This document shows positions 22,451 through 31,427 of a DNA stretch of 64,000 bases, piece after piece (position 1 is the first letter of the stretch; every line of letters begins with the position of its first letter). Made by a program: the position numbers and the translations under genes. Source of the stretch: Vibrio tubiashii (GTDB lineage: Bacteria > Pseudomonadota > Gammaproteobacteria > Enterobacterales > Vibrionaceae); assembly GCA_000775715.1 (NCBI GenBank), contig JRWQ01000014.1, positions 1 through 64,000 of the forward strand, given 5' to 3'. The notes beneath the pieces are model-generated. The model was not told the origin of the DNA. It was given only the letters and a program-made list of their open reading frames with translations, and made no database searches.

Positions 22451-24217
22451 TTAACTAGCTGCTGTTTTAAATTCCGCAACGGCGTTATCCATTTCCAAAG
22501 CTTGCGCTGACACTCTGTCTACTTCATTCAAGCAATTTTGTGCAGAATTCATATTGCCTTCAGAGATGGTGTTAAGTTCAGTAATGGACTCACTGACTTG
22601 ATTCATCACAATGCCTTGTTCTTCAATGGCTGAAGCAATACGTTCAGAGTTGGCTTGAATGTTACTCATATCATTAATAATTTGTGCCAGGCTGCTGTCG
22701 AGAGTTTGTGAAGCCTCAAGCGTTTGTGAACCTTGCTCGGTACATTGATCAATATCTGTTACTACTTGAGACATTTGAGACTGTATCGAAGTAACGACAT
22801 TGGTAATCACTTCAGTGGACTGATGGGTGCGGCTCGCTAGCGCACGCACTTCATCAGCAACAACGGCGAAACCGCGACCTTGTTCGCCTGCACGTGCTGC
22901 CTCGATCGCGGCATTCAGCGCGAGTAAGTTGGTCTGCTCTGCGATCTCTTGAATGATGTTTACTGCATCACCGATCTTGTCAACGTGATTGTTCAGATCA
23001 CTGATGGACGCTTGGCTGCTACTTAAGGTTGATGATAGTTGGTCAATGTTTTTAACCGTAGTTTCAACGACCGTGCGTCCGGTTTGCGCATTGACGGAAG
23101 CTTGTTGCACGCCTTCTACTGCTACAGCCGTACTTTCCGAGATTTCGCTGATGGTCGAAACCATCTCTTGTACCGAGGTAGCCATCATATTGGTGTGATC
23201 CGCCTGCACATGGAATTGATTGATCACGTTTTCCAATTCGTTGTGCATACTTGATGTACTGCGAGACAGTTCAGATGATTTTGACTGTGTACCTGAGATA
23301 AGCTGTTCGAGTTTGTCGAGCAATCGGTTGAAATAGTTGCCAATGACTGACAGCTCATCGTTGTTATCCAGTTTAGCTCGCAGTGAGACGTTGTTGGTAC
23401 GTGCCACTTCTTGGATTGTTGAAAGCAACAAAGCTACTTGGCTATTGATAGTACGTGAAATCTGGAAAATAAATACAACAATGAGCAGGACCACGATACC
23501 TGTTGTCACCATTCTCAAGGTTGAAATTCGGTTACTTGTGGCGTCCTTTTGTTCGCTTAACGCAGCTGAAAAGGATTTAAATTGCTCTTCAACAGTATGG
23601 GATAGGCTACGGGTTTCACCAAGTAGTCCTTCGTTGTATTTTAGGCCGACAATCCCATTCTGCTTAATGTAGGCTTTGGCTGCTGTTTCCAGCGCCTGAG
23701 CATTGGGTGGAATGAGGTCGGCAGCAAAATTCCCTGCTAGCACCTGAGTGTTAAACTCAAACAGCTTAACCAATTGATCATTGGTCAAGGACGGTTTAAC
23801 AGCGGCAAGTTCATTGTTATATTGGCCGAAAAGGTTGGCATCAGGCGCTAGGCCGAGTTGCTCAAAGGCACGAACTAGATTGTTGAAGCCAGATTGATAT
23901 TTGACAATATCTTGCTTCAACTGATTGCTCGAAGGAAGAGACTGTTCAGTGAGAATATTGGATAGTTGAGACTCTAGAGAAAGAAAGGTATCCATGTTGC
24001 CGTTGAATCTATCGAGATACTTTACATCTTTTCGCAGTAGGAAGTCTTTCTCATTGCGTCTTAGGTTTAAAAGTCGAATTTCAAGTTTGGCGACAAGTAA
24101 ACTTGCCTGATTGAGCTGCGCAGTTGTTTGGGCAAAATGAGTTGTAGCAAAAAGAATAGAGACAACTCCAATGATGGCGACCGCACCCAATGAATACAGT
24201 TTATTTTTGATATTCAT
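22451..24217 (-). CDS. methyl-accepting chemotaxis protein
   Basis: The 588-residue receptor has TM1 (about 7-25), a helical periplasmic sensor region of about 205 residues, TM2 (236-254), a HAMP region and a cytoplasmic signalling hairpin. The sensor starts with [20 protein letters not shown], the look of helical bimodular (HBM) domains. The tip has [20 protein letters not shown] and the kinase-binding bend. No CheR pentapeptide is seen at the C-terminus (EFKTAAS). Ligand unknown; HBM receptors often sense organic acids. Confidence 0.93.
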   Translation of the reverse strand: MNIKNKLYSLGAVAIIGVVSILFATTHFAQTTAQLNQASLLVAKLEIRLLNLRRNEKDFLLRKDVKYLDRFNGNMDTFLSLESQLSNILTEQSLPSSNQLKQDIVKYQSGFNNLVRAFEQLGLAPDANLFGQYNNELAAVKPSLTNDQLVKLFEFNTQVLAGNFAADLIPPNAQALETAAKAYIKQNGIVGLKYNEGLLGETRSLSHTVEEQFKSFSAALSEQKDATSNRISTLRMVTTGIVVLLIVVFIFQISRTINSQVALLLSTIQEVARTNNVSLRAKLDNNDELSVIGNYFNRLLDKLEQLISGTQSKSSELSRSTSSMHNELENVINQFHVQADHTNMMATSVQEMVSTISEISESTAVAVEGVQQASVNAQTGRTVVETTVKNIDQLSSTLSSSQASISDLNNHVDKIGDAVNIIQEIAEQTNLLALNAAIEAARAGEQGRGFAVVADEVRALASRTHQSTEVITNVVTSIQSQMSQVVTDIDQCTEQGSQTLEASQTLDSSLAQIINDMSNIQANSERIASAIEEQGIVMNQVSESITELNTISEGNMNSAQNCLNEVDRVSAQALEMDNAVAEFKTAAS

Positions 24218-24365
24218 GAGATTACCTTTTTCCGTTAACAGGATAAATTTTAGTTATTTAATGTGATGTTAGTCCTTGGTTACGAATATATCAATGGCTT
24301 GGTATGGACAAGGAAAAGTTACGAGTAATGAGGCAAACTGTTAAGTTTGCTATCGGGGAGATGAA

Positions 24366-24965
24366 ATGTTCGACACATTGAACAAATATGACGCACTGAT
24401 TTTTGATATGGATGGCACTCTGATCGATACCATGCCTGCGCATTTGGATGCGTGGCAGCAAACCGCCAATCAGTTTGGTTTTCCGTTTACCAAGGAGTGG
24501 TTACATAGTTTGGGTGGCATGCCAAGCTTTAAGATAGTGGGTGAAGTAAATAAAATGCATCGTTTGGATTTAGATCCGGCGCTTGTGTCTCGCTTTAAAA
24601 TGGAAGCGTTCGCGAACATGGAAAATCATGGTGAGCCCATTGGATGTACTATGCAGGTGTTTAACCAATTTGTCGGTAAAAAGAAGCTGGCAGTAGGGAC
24701 TGGAAGTCAACGTGACAGCGCGGTTCGTTTGCTAACTAAAGCCGGTATAATGGACCAAATTGATGCGCTTGTGACTGCCAGCGATGTTGTTAATCACAAA
24801 CCTAACCCTGATACATTCCTTCAAGCGGCAAGTACATTAGGCATTGAGGCGAAAAACTGTATTGTGTTTGAGGACACTAAGCTTGGCTTACAAGCAGCGC
24901 ACGCGGCGAATATGGATTGCATGATGGTCGAAGGCGAGCAACTGGTTTTCTATCCATGCGAGTAA
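24366..24965 (+). CDS. yqaB: HAD phosphatase, YqaB/beta-phosphoglucomutase-like
   Basis: The 199-residue HAD hydrolase has motif I FDMDGTLIDT (two Asp), the cap with LGGMPSFKIV, motif II VGTGSQR, the Lys in NHKPNPDTFL and motif IV VFEDTKLGLQAA. It matches E. coli YqaB, a sugar phosphatase active on fructose-1-phosphate. Substrate assignment is by similarity. GGGGAG precedes the ATG. Confidence 0.87.
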   Translation: MFDTLNKYDALIFDMDGTLIDTMPAHLDAWQQTANQFGFPFTKEWLHSLGGMPSFKIVGEVNKMHRLDLDPALVSRFKMEAFANMENHGEPIGCTMQVFNQFVGKKKLAVGTGSQRDSAVRLLTKAGIMDQIDALVTASDVVNHKPNPDTFLQAASTLGIEAKNCIVFEDTKLGLQAAHAANMDCMMVEGEQLVFYPCE

Positions 24966-24968
24966 AAT

Positions 24969-24992
24969 GAAGCCGCTTGAGTAAGCGGCTTC
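24969..24992. terminator. bidirectional terminator
   Basis: GAAGCCGCTT and AAGCGGCTTC pair around GAGT between the convergent phosphatase and gsk genes; TTATTATTAT follows. Confidence 0.85.
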
Positions 24993-24999
24993 GTTATTA

Positions 25000-26304
25000 T
25001 TATCTATCCCAGTATGCTTCTTCTAAGCTGTCTTCACGCTCTGGAAGGGCTCTGGCTAGCCGAGGAGAGTGCTGAGTTAGGACTTCATAGCTGACTCGGT
25101 TTGCGTACTTACAAATTTGCGAAAGCGAAGAGTAAGTTAAGTAAGGTTGATCGTGCTTCGACGAATTAGGGACGTTCATCTGATGGTGGCTATTTGCTGC
25201 CATATCATGAAGCAGTGCGGATAGAGCTGCGTCACCAGCACCATTAGTGTTCTTTATCTCTAGTGGACCACCTAAGTAAGGGCCAATATGAGAGTAGACT
25301 TTCACTGGGTTGCTACAGTCTGACTTGCGCATCGCACGGCTAAACTCATATTTGTTGAATTCTGCGATATTACCCGGTAGTAGCGGTAGTTCAGTCTCGC
25401 GCTTAACGGAATCTTCCGTGTAGCCTGCCATGTAAAGTCCAACCGGGCCCGCAGTACACAAAACTACATCAACCCACTCAAGCGCTTTATCTGCGGCAAG
25501 TAGAGGATCTTTTTCACCGGTTAATGCTTCGCCTTCTTCTTCGTTCATTGCAACGACAGAAATGTTTTGTTTGATATAGTCCTGCCACCACTTCGCATTG
25601 CCTTCGATAACCCATTTTGTACCCAACGTTAGTACAACAGGAACTTTCTTAGCCTTGGCTATTTCAATGGCACGGGCTACCGCTTGTGGCATTGGGTCTT
25701 CTGGTTTACCACGCATTAGATACGAAGAGACAACCAGCGCTGAAGCTTTATCGAATACATCTTCAGGAATGCTGTCAGGGCGAAGTTGGTTCATATGACC
25801 TTCGTTGATGGCAAAGGTGCGCTCGCCGTTTTCTGAAATGAGTGTATAACAACGACCAATGGAGCCCTCGACCATTTGCAGATGGTTTAAGTTCATTCGT
25901 GAAGAGGTGCGGCACAAGTAACGGTAGGCAAATGAACCTACTTCAATATTGCGTGACATCACGCCTAGAAGTACCGATTTGCTGTCAGCGAGCACTGAGT
26001 AGTTGTGTAGCGTATTACCAATCGTGTCACCGGGGTATTGGTGAGTGATCAACCCACGTTCTATTAACTCTTCGTATAGTGCATCAGCTTTGTCCTCTTC
26101 TAAAACGAGAGAATGCCCTTTACTCAAATCATATTTAGCAAGAAACTCGTCATCAACTCGGGCTTCAATATCCACGATAGTTTGGCCAACTCCGACAACA
26201 ATAGGACGATAGAGCTTTGGGGTTTGCTTCATCTGATTGACGAGTGGATCACGGGCGTGAGTAGGAAAGTAGTGCTTAGATTTGCGCTGTCCAGGAAACT
26301 TCAT
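25000..26304 (-). CDS. gsk: inosine-guanosine kinase
   Basis: The 434-residue PfkB-family kinase phosphorylates guanosine and inosine to GMP and IMP in purine salvage. It aligns with E. coli Gsk throughout: MKFPGQRKSKHYFPTHARDP at the start, QTIVDIEARVDDEF, GDTIGNTLHNYSVLADSKS, the catalytic NTNGAGDAALSALLHD and the end LPEREDSLEEAYWDR. The frame is open 13 codons upstream, but family comparison fixes the ATG at 26304. Confidence 0.96.
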   Translation of the reverse strand: MKFPGQRKSKHYFPTHARDPLVNQMKQTPKLYRPIVVGVGQTIVDIEARVDDEFLAKYDLSKGHSLVLEEDKADALYEELIERGLITHQYPGDTIGNTLHNYSVLADSKSVLLGVMSRNIEVGSFAYRYLCRTSSRMNLNHLQMVEGSIGRCYTLISENGERTFAINEGHMNQLRPDSIPEDVFDKASALVVSSYLMRGKPEDPMPQAVARAIEIAKAKKVPVVLTLGTKWVIEGNAKWWQDYIKQNISVVAMNEEEGEALTGEKDPLLAADKALEWVDVVLCTAGPVGLYMAGYTEDSVKRETELPLLPGNIAEFNKYEFSRAMRKSDCSNPVKVYSHIGPYLGGPLEIKNTNGAGDAALSALLHDMAANSHHQMNVPNSSKHDQPYLTYSSLSQICKYANRVSYEVLTQHSPRLARALPEREDSLEEAYWDR

Positions 26305-26646
26305 GATAAAAAGGGTGTTGGAAATTTTGCCGCATAATATCACACTTTTCTCGCAGTGTTTTCATATTAATTTCATTTATAAGAGCTATGTGCGCAAGAC
26401 AGTTAACTCACTAGTATGCGTATCACAATGACAAAATTACTGATTGTTGAACAACAATGCCGTGAAGTGCGTCGAGTTTGTTATCATTAACAAAATCAAC
26501 TACATACATATGTGTTGCGTATCATTTTTAAGCGCGCTTTAGTGACCAATATTTGTTAATTTAAGTCGATTATGGCTGGGTAACCACTTGATTTTACAAT
26601 CTGCTCATTTAACGGCATCTCGCTCACTGATTTTAAGGATGAAAAT
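26305..26646. other. intergenic region between gsk and the ClpP-fold lipoprotein gene
   Basis: The 342 bases hold the divergent promoters of both genes and no credible reading frame. GTTGAACAACAA and GTTATCATTAAC are short near-palindromes around 26446 and 26480. No known operator was recognised. Confidence 0.4.
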
Positions 26647-27381
26647 ATGCGATTTTTACCAATAGCGGCAACCGTACTTTTGCTCGTCGGGTGTAAAAGC
26701 ACCCCTATGGTTTATCCACCAGCACATAAGGTGATGGTTTCGGGTAACACATTGATTTACGAAGGAGTGATAACTGGTGATGCGGTGTTAGAAGCGATGC
26801 GTGTTGTGCGTGAAGGTAAAACGTCAATTGATAAGCTCAAAATAACCAGTCCAGGGGGGGAGATGGCGGTAGGCATGGAGTTTGGTTACTTCATTAAAGA
26901 GAATGACCTTGATGTTGAAGTGAGTAGGCTCTGTTTCTCAGCGTGCGCCAACTATATCCTCCCGGCAGCAAAGAGCGTTGTCATTAATCCTGACTCTCTG
27001 TTGGGATGGCATGGTGGTGCTAAACAAGCTGATGCATTGTGGATGCATAGCGTACCAAGTCAAGACAAAAAGCAGTTTATGGAATATTTAAATCGCCTAC
27101 GCATTAAGGAGACCGCTTTCTTTGGATTCGTCGGTGTTGATCAACAGATCACCACCTATGGGCAGACGTTAAAAACCAGTTGTCAGAAGAGTAAGAATAC
27201 CGATGGTTGGTACTATTCTGTGGCTGATATGAAACGAATGGGGATTAAGAATGTAACGGTGAAAGGGGCAGGATTAGTCGAAGAAGTCGATTACAAAGCA
27301 CACGGTGTTAAGGGTGATACGACCAATTTTGACCCAGAGAAAGTCACTTCTTGCTTACTTGAAAACGTATTTGATAGTTAG
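26647..27381 (+). CDS. ClpP-fold periplasmic lipoprotein (COG3904-like)
   Basis: The 244-residue protein has a lipoprotein signal (LLLVGC, Cys16). The middle has a ClpP/crotonase layout: ITSPGGEMAVGMEFGYFIKE for the oxyanion strand and SRLCFSACANYILPAA with a candidate nucleophile Ser, followed by LLGWHGG with a candidate His. Such proteins resemble the uncharacterised COG3904 group. Protease activity is possible but not shown. It has AAGGATG before the start and its own terminator. Confidence 0.75.
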   Translation: MRFLPIAATVLLLVGCKSTPMVYPPAHKVMVSGNTLIYEGVITGDAVLEAMRVVREGKTSIDKLKITSPGGEMAVGMEFGYFIKENDLDVEVSRLCFSACANYILPAAKSVVINPDSLLGWHGGAKQADALWMHSVPSQDKKQFMEYLNRLRIKETAFFGFVGVDQQITTYGQTLKTSCQKSKNTDGWYYSVADMKRMGIKNVTVKGAGLVEEVDYKAHGVKGDTTNFDPEKVTSCLLENVFDS

Positions 27382-27395
27382 ATGAGAACAGAGTA

Positions 27396-27420
27396 GAGCA
27401 GCCCATATTTTGGGCTGCTC
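27396..27420. terminator. bidirectional terminator
   Basis: GAGCAGCCCA and TGGGCTGCTC pair around TATTT between convergent genes. Confidence 0.88.
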
Positions 27421-27427
27421 AAATCAC

Positions 27428-27901
27428 CTATTGCTTGTTCGTTGTTGCTTCCACATAGGCTGATGTTCCCCAAAGTGGAACCGTCGAAAGGCTGTGTTTG
27501 AAGCTGCCATCAGTCTCTTTGGTCGTATATGAGAGGTAGAGTAGGGTTTGGTTTTCTGCATCATAGATGCGTCTCACCTTCATTGACTTAAAGAAGATGC
27601 TTTTTGACTGTTTAAATACCACCTCACCCGATTTGCTCTTATCAATTGTCGCGATCATCTCGGGTGTTATGTCTCCGGTCTGACGACAAGAAATGGAGCT
27701 GTCACTTGGATCTGATAAGCTAAGGTCGGCTTCTATTGAAGCGATATGACAGGTCACTCCCGGAATTTTGTCGTCATCAAGGTTAGAAATTTTGATGTCT
27801 TTCATAGTAAACCAGCCTAAACCGACATCACCAACTTCATTGTTGTCACACGCGGTAAGTCCAAGTGTAATAAGACCGATTGTCGCGATACGTTTAATCA
27901 T
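27428..27901 (-). CDS. creA: CreA family protein
   Basis: The 157-residue CreA-family protein is exported. ATG 27901 gives a lipoprotein-like signal (MIKRIATIGLITLGLTAC); the open frame upstream is ignored. Family blocks are KIPGVTCHIAS, DSSISCRQTGDI, GEVVFKQSKSIFFKSMKVRRIYDAE and LSTVPLWG. CreA is widely conserved but its function is unknown. Unlike E. coli CreA, this one carries a lipobox-like Cys directly after the signal. Confidence 0.88.
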   Translation of the reverse strand: MIKRIATIGLITLGLTACDNNEVGDVGLGWFTMKDIKISNLDDDKIPGVTCHIASIEADLSLSDPSDSSISCRQTGDITPEMIATIDKSKSGEVVFKQSKSIFFKSMKVRRIYDAENQTLLYLSYTTKETDGSFKHSLSTVPLWGTSAYVEATTNKQ

Positions 27902-28070
27902 GTTCGATAATCCTTTGTGCACAGAGAGACGTTGTAATCCAAATATTGGTGAGCATATCAGGTTTTGACTAAGTTTTGTTGCACACACTTGAAAAGACTT
28001 GAGTGGTCAAGGTGTTATCTAGTAAGCTTCAGCCTAACTTATTAAAGTGAATGCAGGTCTGTCTGACGCT

Positions 28071-28568
28071 ATGACGATACCCCAGATTGTAAAAATCAAA
28101 AATGAATGGCTCTATCAACAAGTCGATGTTGAGTATCCAACTAAAGAGAGTATCGCCGGTTTAGCTCTATATAAGGAAAAGCAGGCTTCCAGTTGCTATG
28201 AAACATTGCAAGAACTGCCTCAAGGCGCTGGCGCATTTAGTGTTGACGATGTTTTTTTGGTCGACTTCCATCGATTAACCGTTATGTTTTCTCTGCTTCA
28301 AGCTCGTCGCTGGGAAGTACAAGCTGATCAAGAGATGATCTTAGAGTTTTTGTCGCAGATTATCTATTCAGAGCCTTGTCGTTTATATCTTGGCTTCAAA
28401 TCTGGTGAAGCAGTGGCGGCTGCCATCGTCACGCAATCTGAAGGCTCATCACTCATATCGGATGTAGTTAGCTTCAATAACTACAGCCGTGACGATTTCA
28501 TCTATGCATTGATCAAAAAGCTCAATTTGTCTTTGAGTACTGATTCTCCATTAGTAGTCGAACGTTAA
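28071..28568 (+). CDS. hypothetical protein
   Basis: The 165-residue soluble protein starts MTIPQIVKIKNEWLYQQVDV. ATG 28071 is preferred to the GTG at 28047; neither has a strong ribosome binding site. The middle (SVDDVFLVDFHRLTVMFSLLQARRW) and end (CRLYLGFKSGEAVAAAIVTQ) look weakly like an acetyltransferase fold, but no acetyl-CoA loop is seen. No family recognised. The 208 bases that follow hold no gene. Confidence 0.6.
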   Translation: MTIPQIVKIKNEWLYQQVDVEYPTKESIAGLALYKEKQASSCYETLQELPQGAGAFSVDDVFLVDFHRLTVMFSLLQARRWEVQADQEMILEFLSQIIYSEPCRLYLGFKSGEAVAAAIVTQSEGSSLISDVVSFNNYSRDDFIYALIKKLNLSLSTDSPLVVER

Positions 28569-28776
28569 CTGCCTTATCTCTTCCTATTTACCACAATCTC
28601 CACGAACTGCCTTTGAGCTCTTTATGGCAAATTATTGTCAGCTTATGGTTAAATGGTGATGCGCTTTAAACTTCTGGTTATAAAACATTTATAAACCAAT
28701 GAAGTGTTAAGCAGGTCATTTTAAAAAGTGCTAACTGTCCTACTATTTCACTTAGAAAACTCAATGAGGGACAGAT

Positions 28777-29424
28777 ATGGCAAAACCTCAGGCACTATGT
28801 GTCATCTTTGATTGTGACGGGACGTTAATTGATAGCGAACGCCTTTGTTGCCAAGCCTTGTGTGATACATTTGCACAGTTTGGTGCGAGCTTGACTATGC
28901 AAGATGCAGTCAATCATTTTGAAGGTGGTAAGCTTGCCGATATCCTCGATGCCACCAAGAAGCGCCTTGGTGTTACCGTGTCGATAGACAAACTTGAGCC
29001 TGTCTATCGTGCACGTCTTGATCGCCTATTTGAACAACAGCTCAAACCTATGGATGGAGTGTTTGACGTACTTGAATATCTTAATGCACATCATGTTGAG
29101 TACTGCGTCGCGTCAAATGGTCCTCGGGATAAAATCGAGCGTTGCCTGGAGTTAACTGGCCTGTTGCCGTATTTTAAAGGTAAGATCTTTTCTGCTTTTG
29201 ATACCAATAGTTGGAAGCCTGAGCCAGACCTGATTTTATACAGTGCAATGAGCATGGGCTTCAAGCTTGAAGATTGTATCTACGTTGATGACATGCCGAA
29301 AGGATTAGAAGCTGGTATAAGAGCAGGCGTACAAACCGTTCATCTCGCTGGCCTCAACAATAAACACCACTCTTTAGAGCTACAAAAAATTCGTCACTTG
29401 AAAGAGTTAGAAGCGCTACTTTAA
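28777..29424 (+). CDS. yieH: HAD phosphatase, YieH-like (6-phosphogluconate phosphatase)
   Basis: The 215-residue HAD hydrolase has motif I FDCDGTLIDSE, a cap with HFEGGKLADILD, motif II CVASNGPRDKI, the Lys in NSWKPEPDLIL and motif IV IYVDDMPKGLEAG. The SNGP and WKP blocks are those of E. coli YieH, which acts on 6-phosphogluconate and related sugar phosphates. GAGGGA lies before the ATG. Its end overlaps the convergent zinc-ribbon gene by four bases. Confidence 0.87.
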   Translation: MAKPQALCVIFDCDGTLIDSERLCCQALCDTFAQFGASLTMQDAVNHFEGGKLADILDATKKRLGVTVSIDKLEPVYRARLDRLFEQQLKPMDGVFDVLEYLNAHHVEYCVASNGPRDKIERCLELTGLLPYFKGKIFSAFDTNSWKPEPDLILYSAMSMGFKLEDCIYVDDMPKGLEAGIRAGVQTVHLAGLNNKHHSLELQKIRHLKELEALL

Positions 29425-29621
29425 TGAGAAGCGCTATTTAAGAAATTGGTCACTGTACCGACTCGTTGACAAACCATGTTTGTCGGTGTCAGTTTGGTGA
29501 CATTTTCGAAGAAGGAGCCACATTCTGCACACAGCATGCTGTTAGCGCTTGACAGTAAATACTCCTCGCTACCACATAGCGGGCAGCATAGCACGTTATC
29601 GTGCATTTTATCATTATTCAT
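29421..29621 (-). CDS. small zinc-ribbon protein
   Basis: The 66-residue protein has two Cys pairs, CPLCGSEEYLL and CAECGSFFENV, 17 residues apart, a typical treble-clef/zinc-ribbon pattern. GGGAG seven bases before the ATG supports translation. It may bind nucleic acid or a protein partner; no role is known. Confidence 0.75.
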   Translation of the reverse strand: MNNDKMHDNVLCCPLCGSEEYLLSSANSMLCAECGSFFENVTKLTPTNMVCQRVGTVTNFLNSASH

Positions 29622-29815
29622 AGGGAATCTCCCAGCAGCAAAAATAGAAATAACATTTTTTATAGTATGATTTCTCGTATGACAGGATAGTTAGCTGAAA
29701 GTTTCCTGACAATTTCATTTTAGTCGAATAGAGATTTGAATTGTCATCGTAAGGTTGGAATTAACAAAGATTGAGAAGCATCTCATAGAATAATGGTCTA
29801 ACTCATTAACTAATT

Positions 29816-29849
29816 ATTAATAAGCTCGCAACTTTGCGAGCTTATTAAT
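29816..29849. terminator. terminator of mgsA
   Basis: ATTAATAAGCTCGCAA and TTGCGAGCTTATTAAT form a 16-bp perfect stem just past the mgsA stop. Confidence 0.88.
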
Positions 29850-29865
29850 TTATGTATTTGCTGTT

Positions 29866-30321
29866 TTAGGTTCTGTTGGCTAGGTAGGCTTCGTAATCGG
29901 GGATTTCGATGTCGACCTCACTTTCAATAAGATCGGATTCGAAGATAAACTTAGCAGTGGCGCGGTTTGTTGCGACGGGAATATTCCAAACACTCGCAAT
30001 GCGAAGTAGGGCCTTTACATCAGGGTCATGTGGAACGGCGTTAAGCGGGTCCCAAAAGAAGATAAGCACATCAATTTTGCCTTCGGAAATCAAAGCGCCA
30101 AGTTGCTGGTCACCGCCCATAGGGCCGCTGATCATGCTCTTGATTGCTAGTCCTGTCTCTTTACTGAGCATTGAACCTGTTGTTCCCGTTGCATACAGAA
30201 AGTGACGTTGTAGCTTTTCCTTGTTCTCTTTTACCCAGCGCAGCAGTTCAGGTTTGCAGTTGTCATGAGCAACAAGGGCTACATGTTTGTGTGCAGGCAA
30301 AGTACGAGTCGTTTTTTCCAT
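29866..30321 (-). CDS. mgsA: methylglyoxal synthase
   Basis: The 151-residue enzyme turns dihydroxyacetone phosphate into methylglyoxal and phosphate, a bypass of lower glycolysis. It has [16 protein letters not shown], the phosphate-binding ATGTTGS, the catalytic block [14 protein letters not shown] with the key Asp, and [15 protein letters not shown]. Length is exactly that of the E. coli enzyme. Confidence 0.96.
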   Translation of the reverse strand: MEKTTRTLPAHKHVALVAHDNCKPELLRWVKENKEKLQRHFLYATGTTGSMLSKETGLAIKSMISGPMGGDQQLGALISEGKIDVLIFFWDPLNAVPHDPDVKALLRIASVWNIPVATNRATAKFIFESDLIESEVDIEIPDYEAYLANRT

Positions 30322-30330
30322 TTAGACTTC

Positions 30331-31347
30331 CTAATTGTTTTCGTTATAGATGTAAAAAATAGGTCGATACTCTGAAGGTGATAAAGATTCTTCGATGACT
30401 TCAGAGCTCAAGTTATTGGGAGTTAATGATTCGATTTTTGGTGCTTCTAATTTATTGAAAGCCTTGCCTTGCAAGTAATCAATGGTTTGCTTAATCGATA
30501 GCCTGCCCTGAAGCACCATTTTATCTGTTGGGGCAAACTCGACTCTGTTTCTTAATAGTCCGCGATAAACACCATGACTTAGATAAGTTGAAACCAAGCC
30601 TATTTGATCGGTTTTGTTTGCGCTGCGTAACTCACTGATTGCAGCTTCGATAGCGACGGCGCTACCGACAATATAGTCGACGTCTTGGCGGTCGATAACT
30701 TGTTGCACTAAATTTCGTTGTAGCTCTTTGTCATTGTCAGCCCAGTAGGATTCAACCACCCTAATATCGCTGCCTTGGATCGCGGCATAAAAGCCCTGAA
30801 CCACAGGTTTTGTACCGCCACTTGATTTAGGCCCGGGTAGCATTGCGACCGTAATCTCACGGCGTTCGTTGATATGCTTGTTCTTAAGATACTCGCCCGC
30901 GTAATAGCCCATCCAGTACCAGTCAACACCCACTTCGCCCTTTAAAATTGAACGATTGTTTTGATCGACAATCAGTTTGTTAACGGTTGCGAAGACAGGA
31001 GTAGATGCAGCCGCTGTATTGAGAGAGGTATAAAACAGATCGGGTGCCACCGTGCCGAGAACGATGGCGTCAGCACCCCATTTAACACATAAAGATAGTT
31101 GTTGACGCTGTTTATCACGATGGAGATAGCCCCCCGATTCAAGTACGCGTAAATCAACGTTGTGTTTGCGTGCCTCGTCAACCATGCCAAAATTGACCGA
31201 GAGCCAGTAGGAATCCTTTAAGTGGGGATAGATAGCACAGATTCGTTTTGGTTCAGCCGCAAGGGAGTGACCAACGACGAGCGAGCATGCAATTAGCAAT
31301 GCATGGACGATGGTTTTTGGCGTTTTGATTGTAGAGATCAAATACAT
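30331..31347 (-). CDS. torT: TorT-type periplasmic TMAO-binding sensor protein
   Basis: The protein is a sugar-binding-fold periplasmic partner of the TorS kinase in sensing trimethylamine N-oxide. It matches E. coli TorT: CAIYPHLKDSYWLSVNFGM, LRVLESGGY, WGADAIVLG, AMLPGPKSSGGTKPVVQGF, and the end LTPNNLSSEVI...LSPSEYRPIFY. ATG 31347 gives a good signal peptide cleaved after HSLAA; ATG 31359 and GTG 31380 are alternatives. It is divergent from torS with fewer than 100 bases between. Confidence 0.93.
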   Translation of the reverse strand: MYLISTIKTPKTIVHALLIACSLVVGHSLAAEPKRICAIYPHLKDSYWLSVNFGMVDEARKHNVDLRVLESGGYLHRDKQRQQLSLCVKWGADAIVLGTVAPDLFYTSLNTAAASTPVFATVNKLIVDQNNRSILKGEVGVDWYWMGYYAGEYLKNKHINERREITVAMLPGPKSSGGTKPVVQGFYAAIQGSDIRVVESYWADNDKELQRNLVQQVIDRQDVDYIVGSAVAIEAAISELRSANKTDQIGLVSTYLSHGVYRGLLRNRVEFAPTDKMVLQGRLSIKQTIDYLQGKAFNKLEAPKIESLTPNNLSSEVIEESLSPSEYRPIFYIYNENN

Positions 31348-31427
31348 GCAGCTTTTCATTGGTATTGGGCTTATAAACACTGCAGAATATAACCCATTCT
31401 CCCACAGTTAAGAAGTGAAGAATCTTA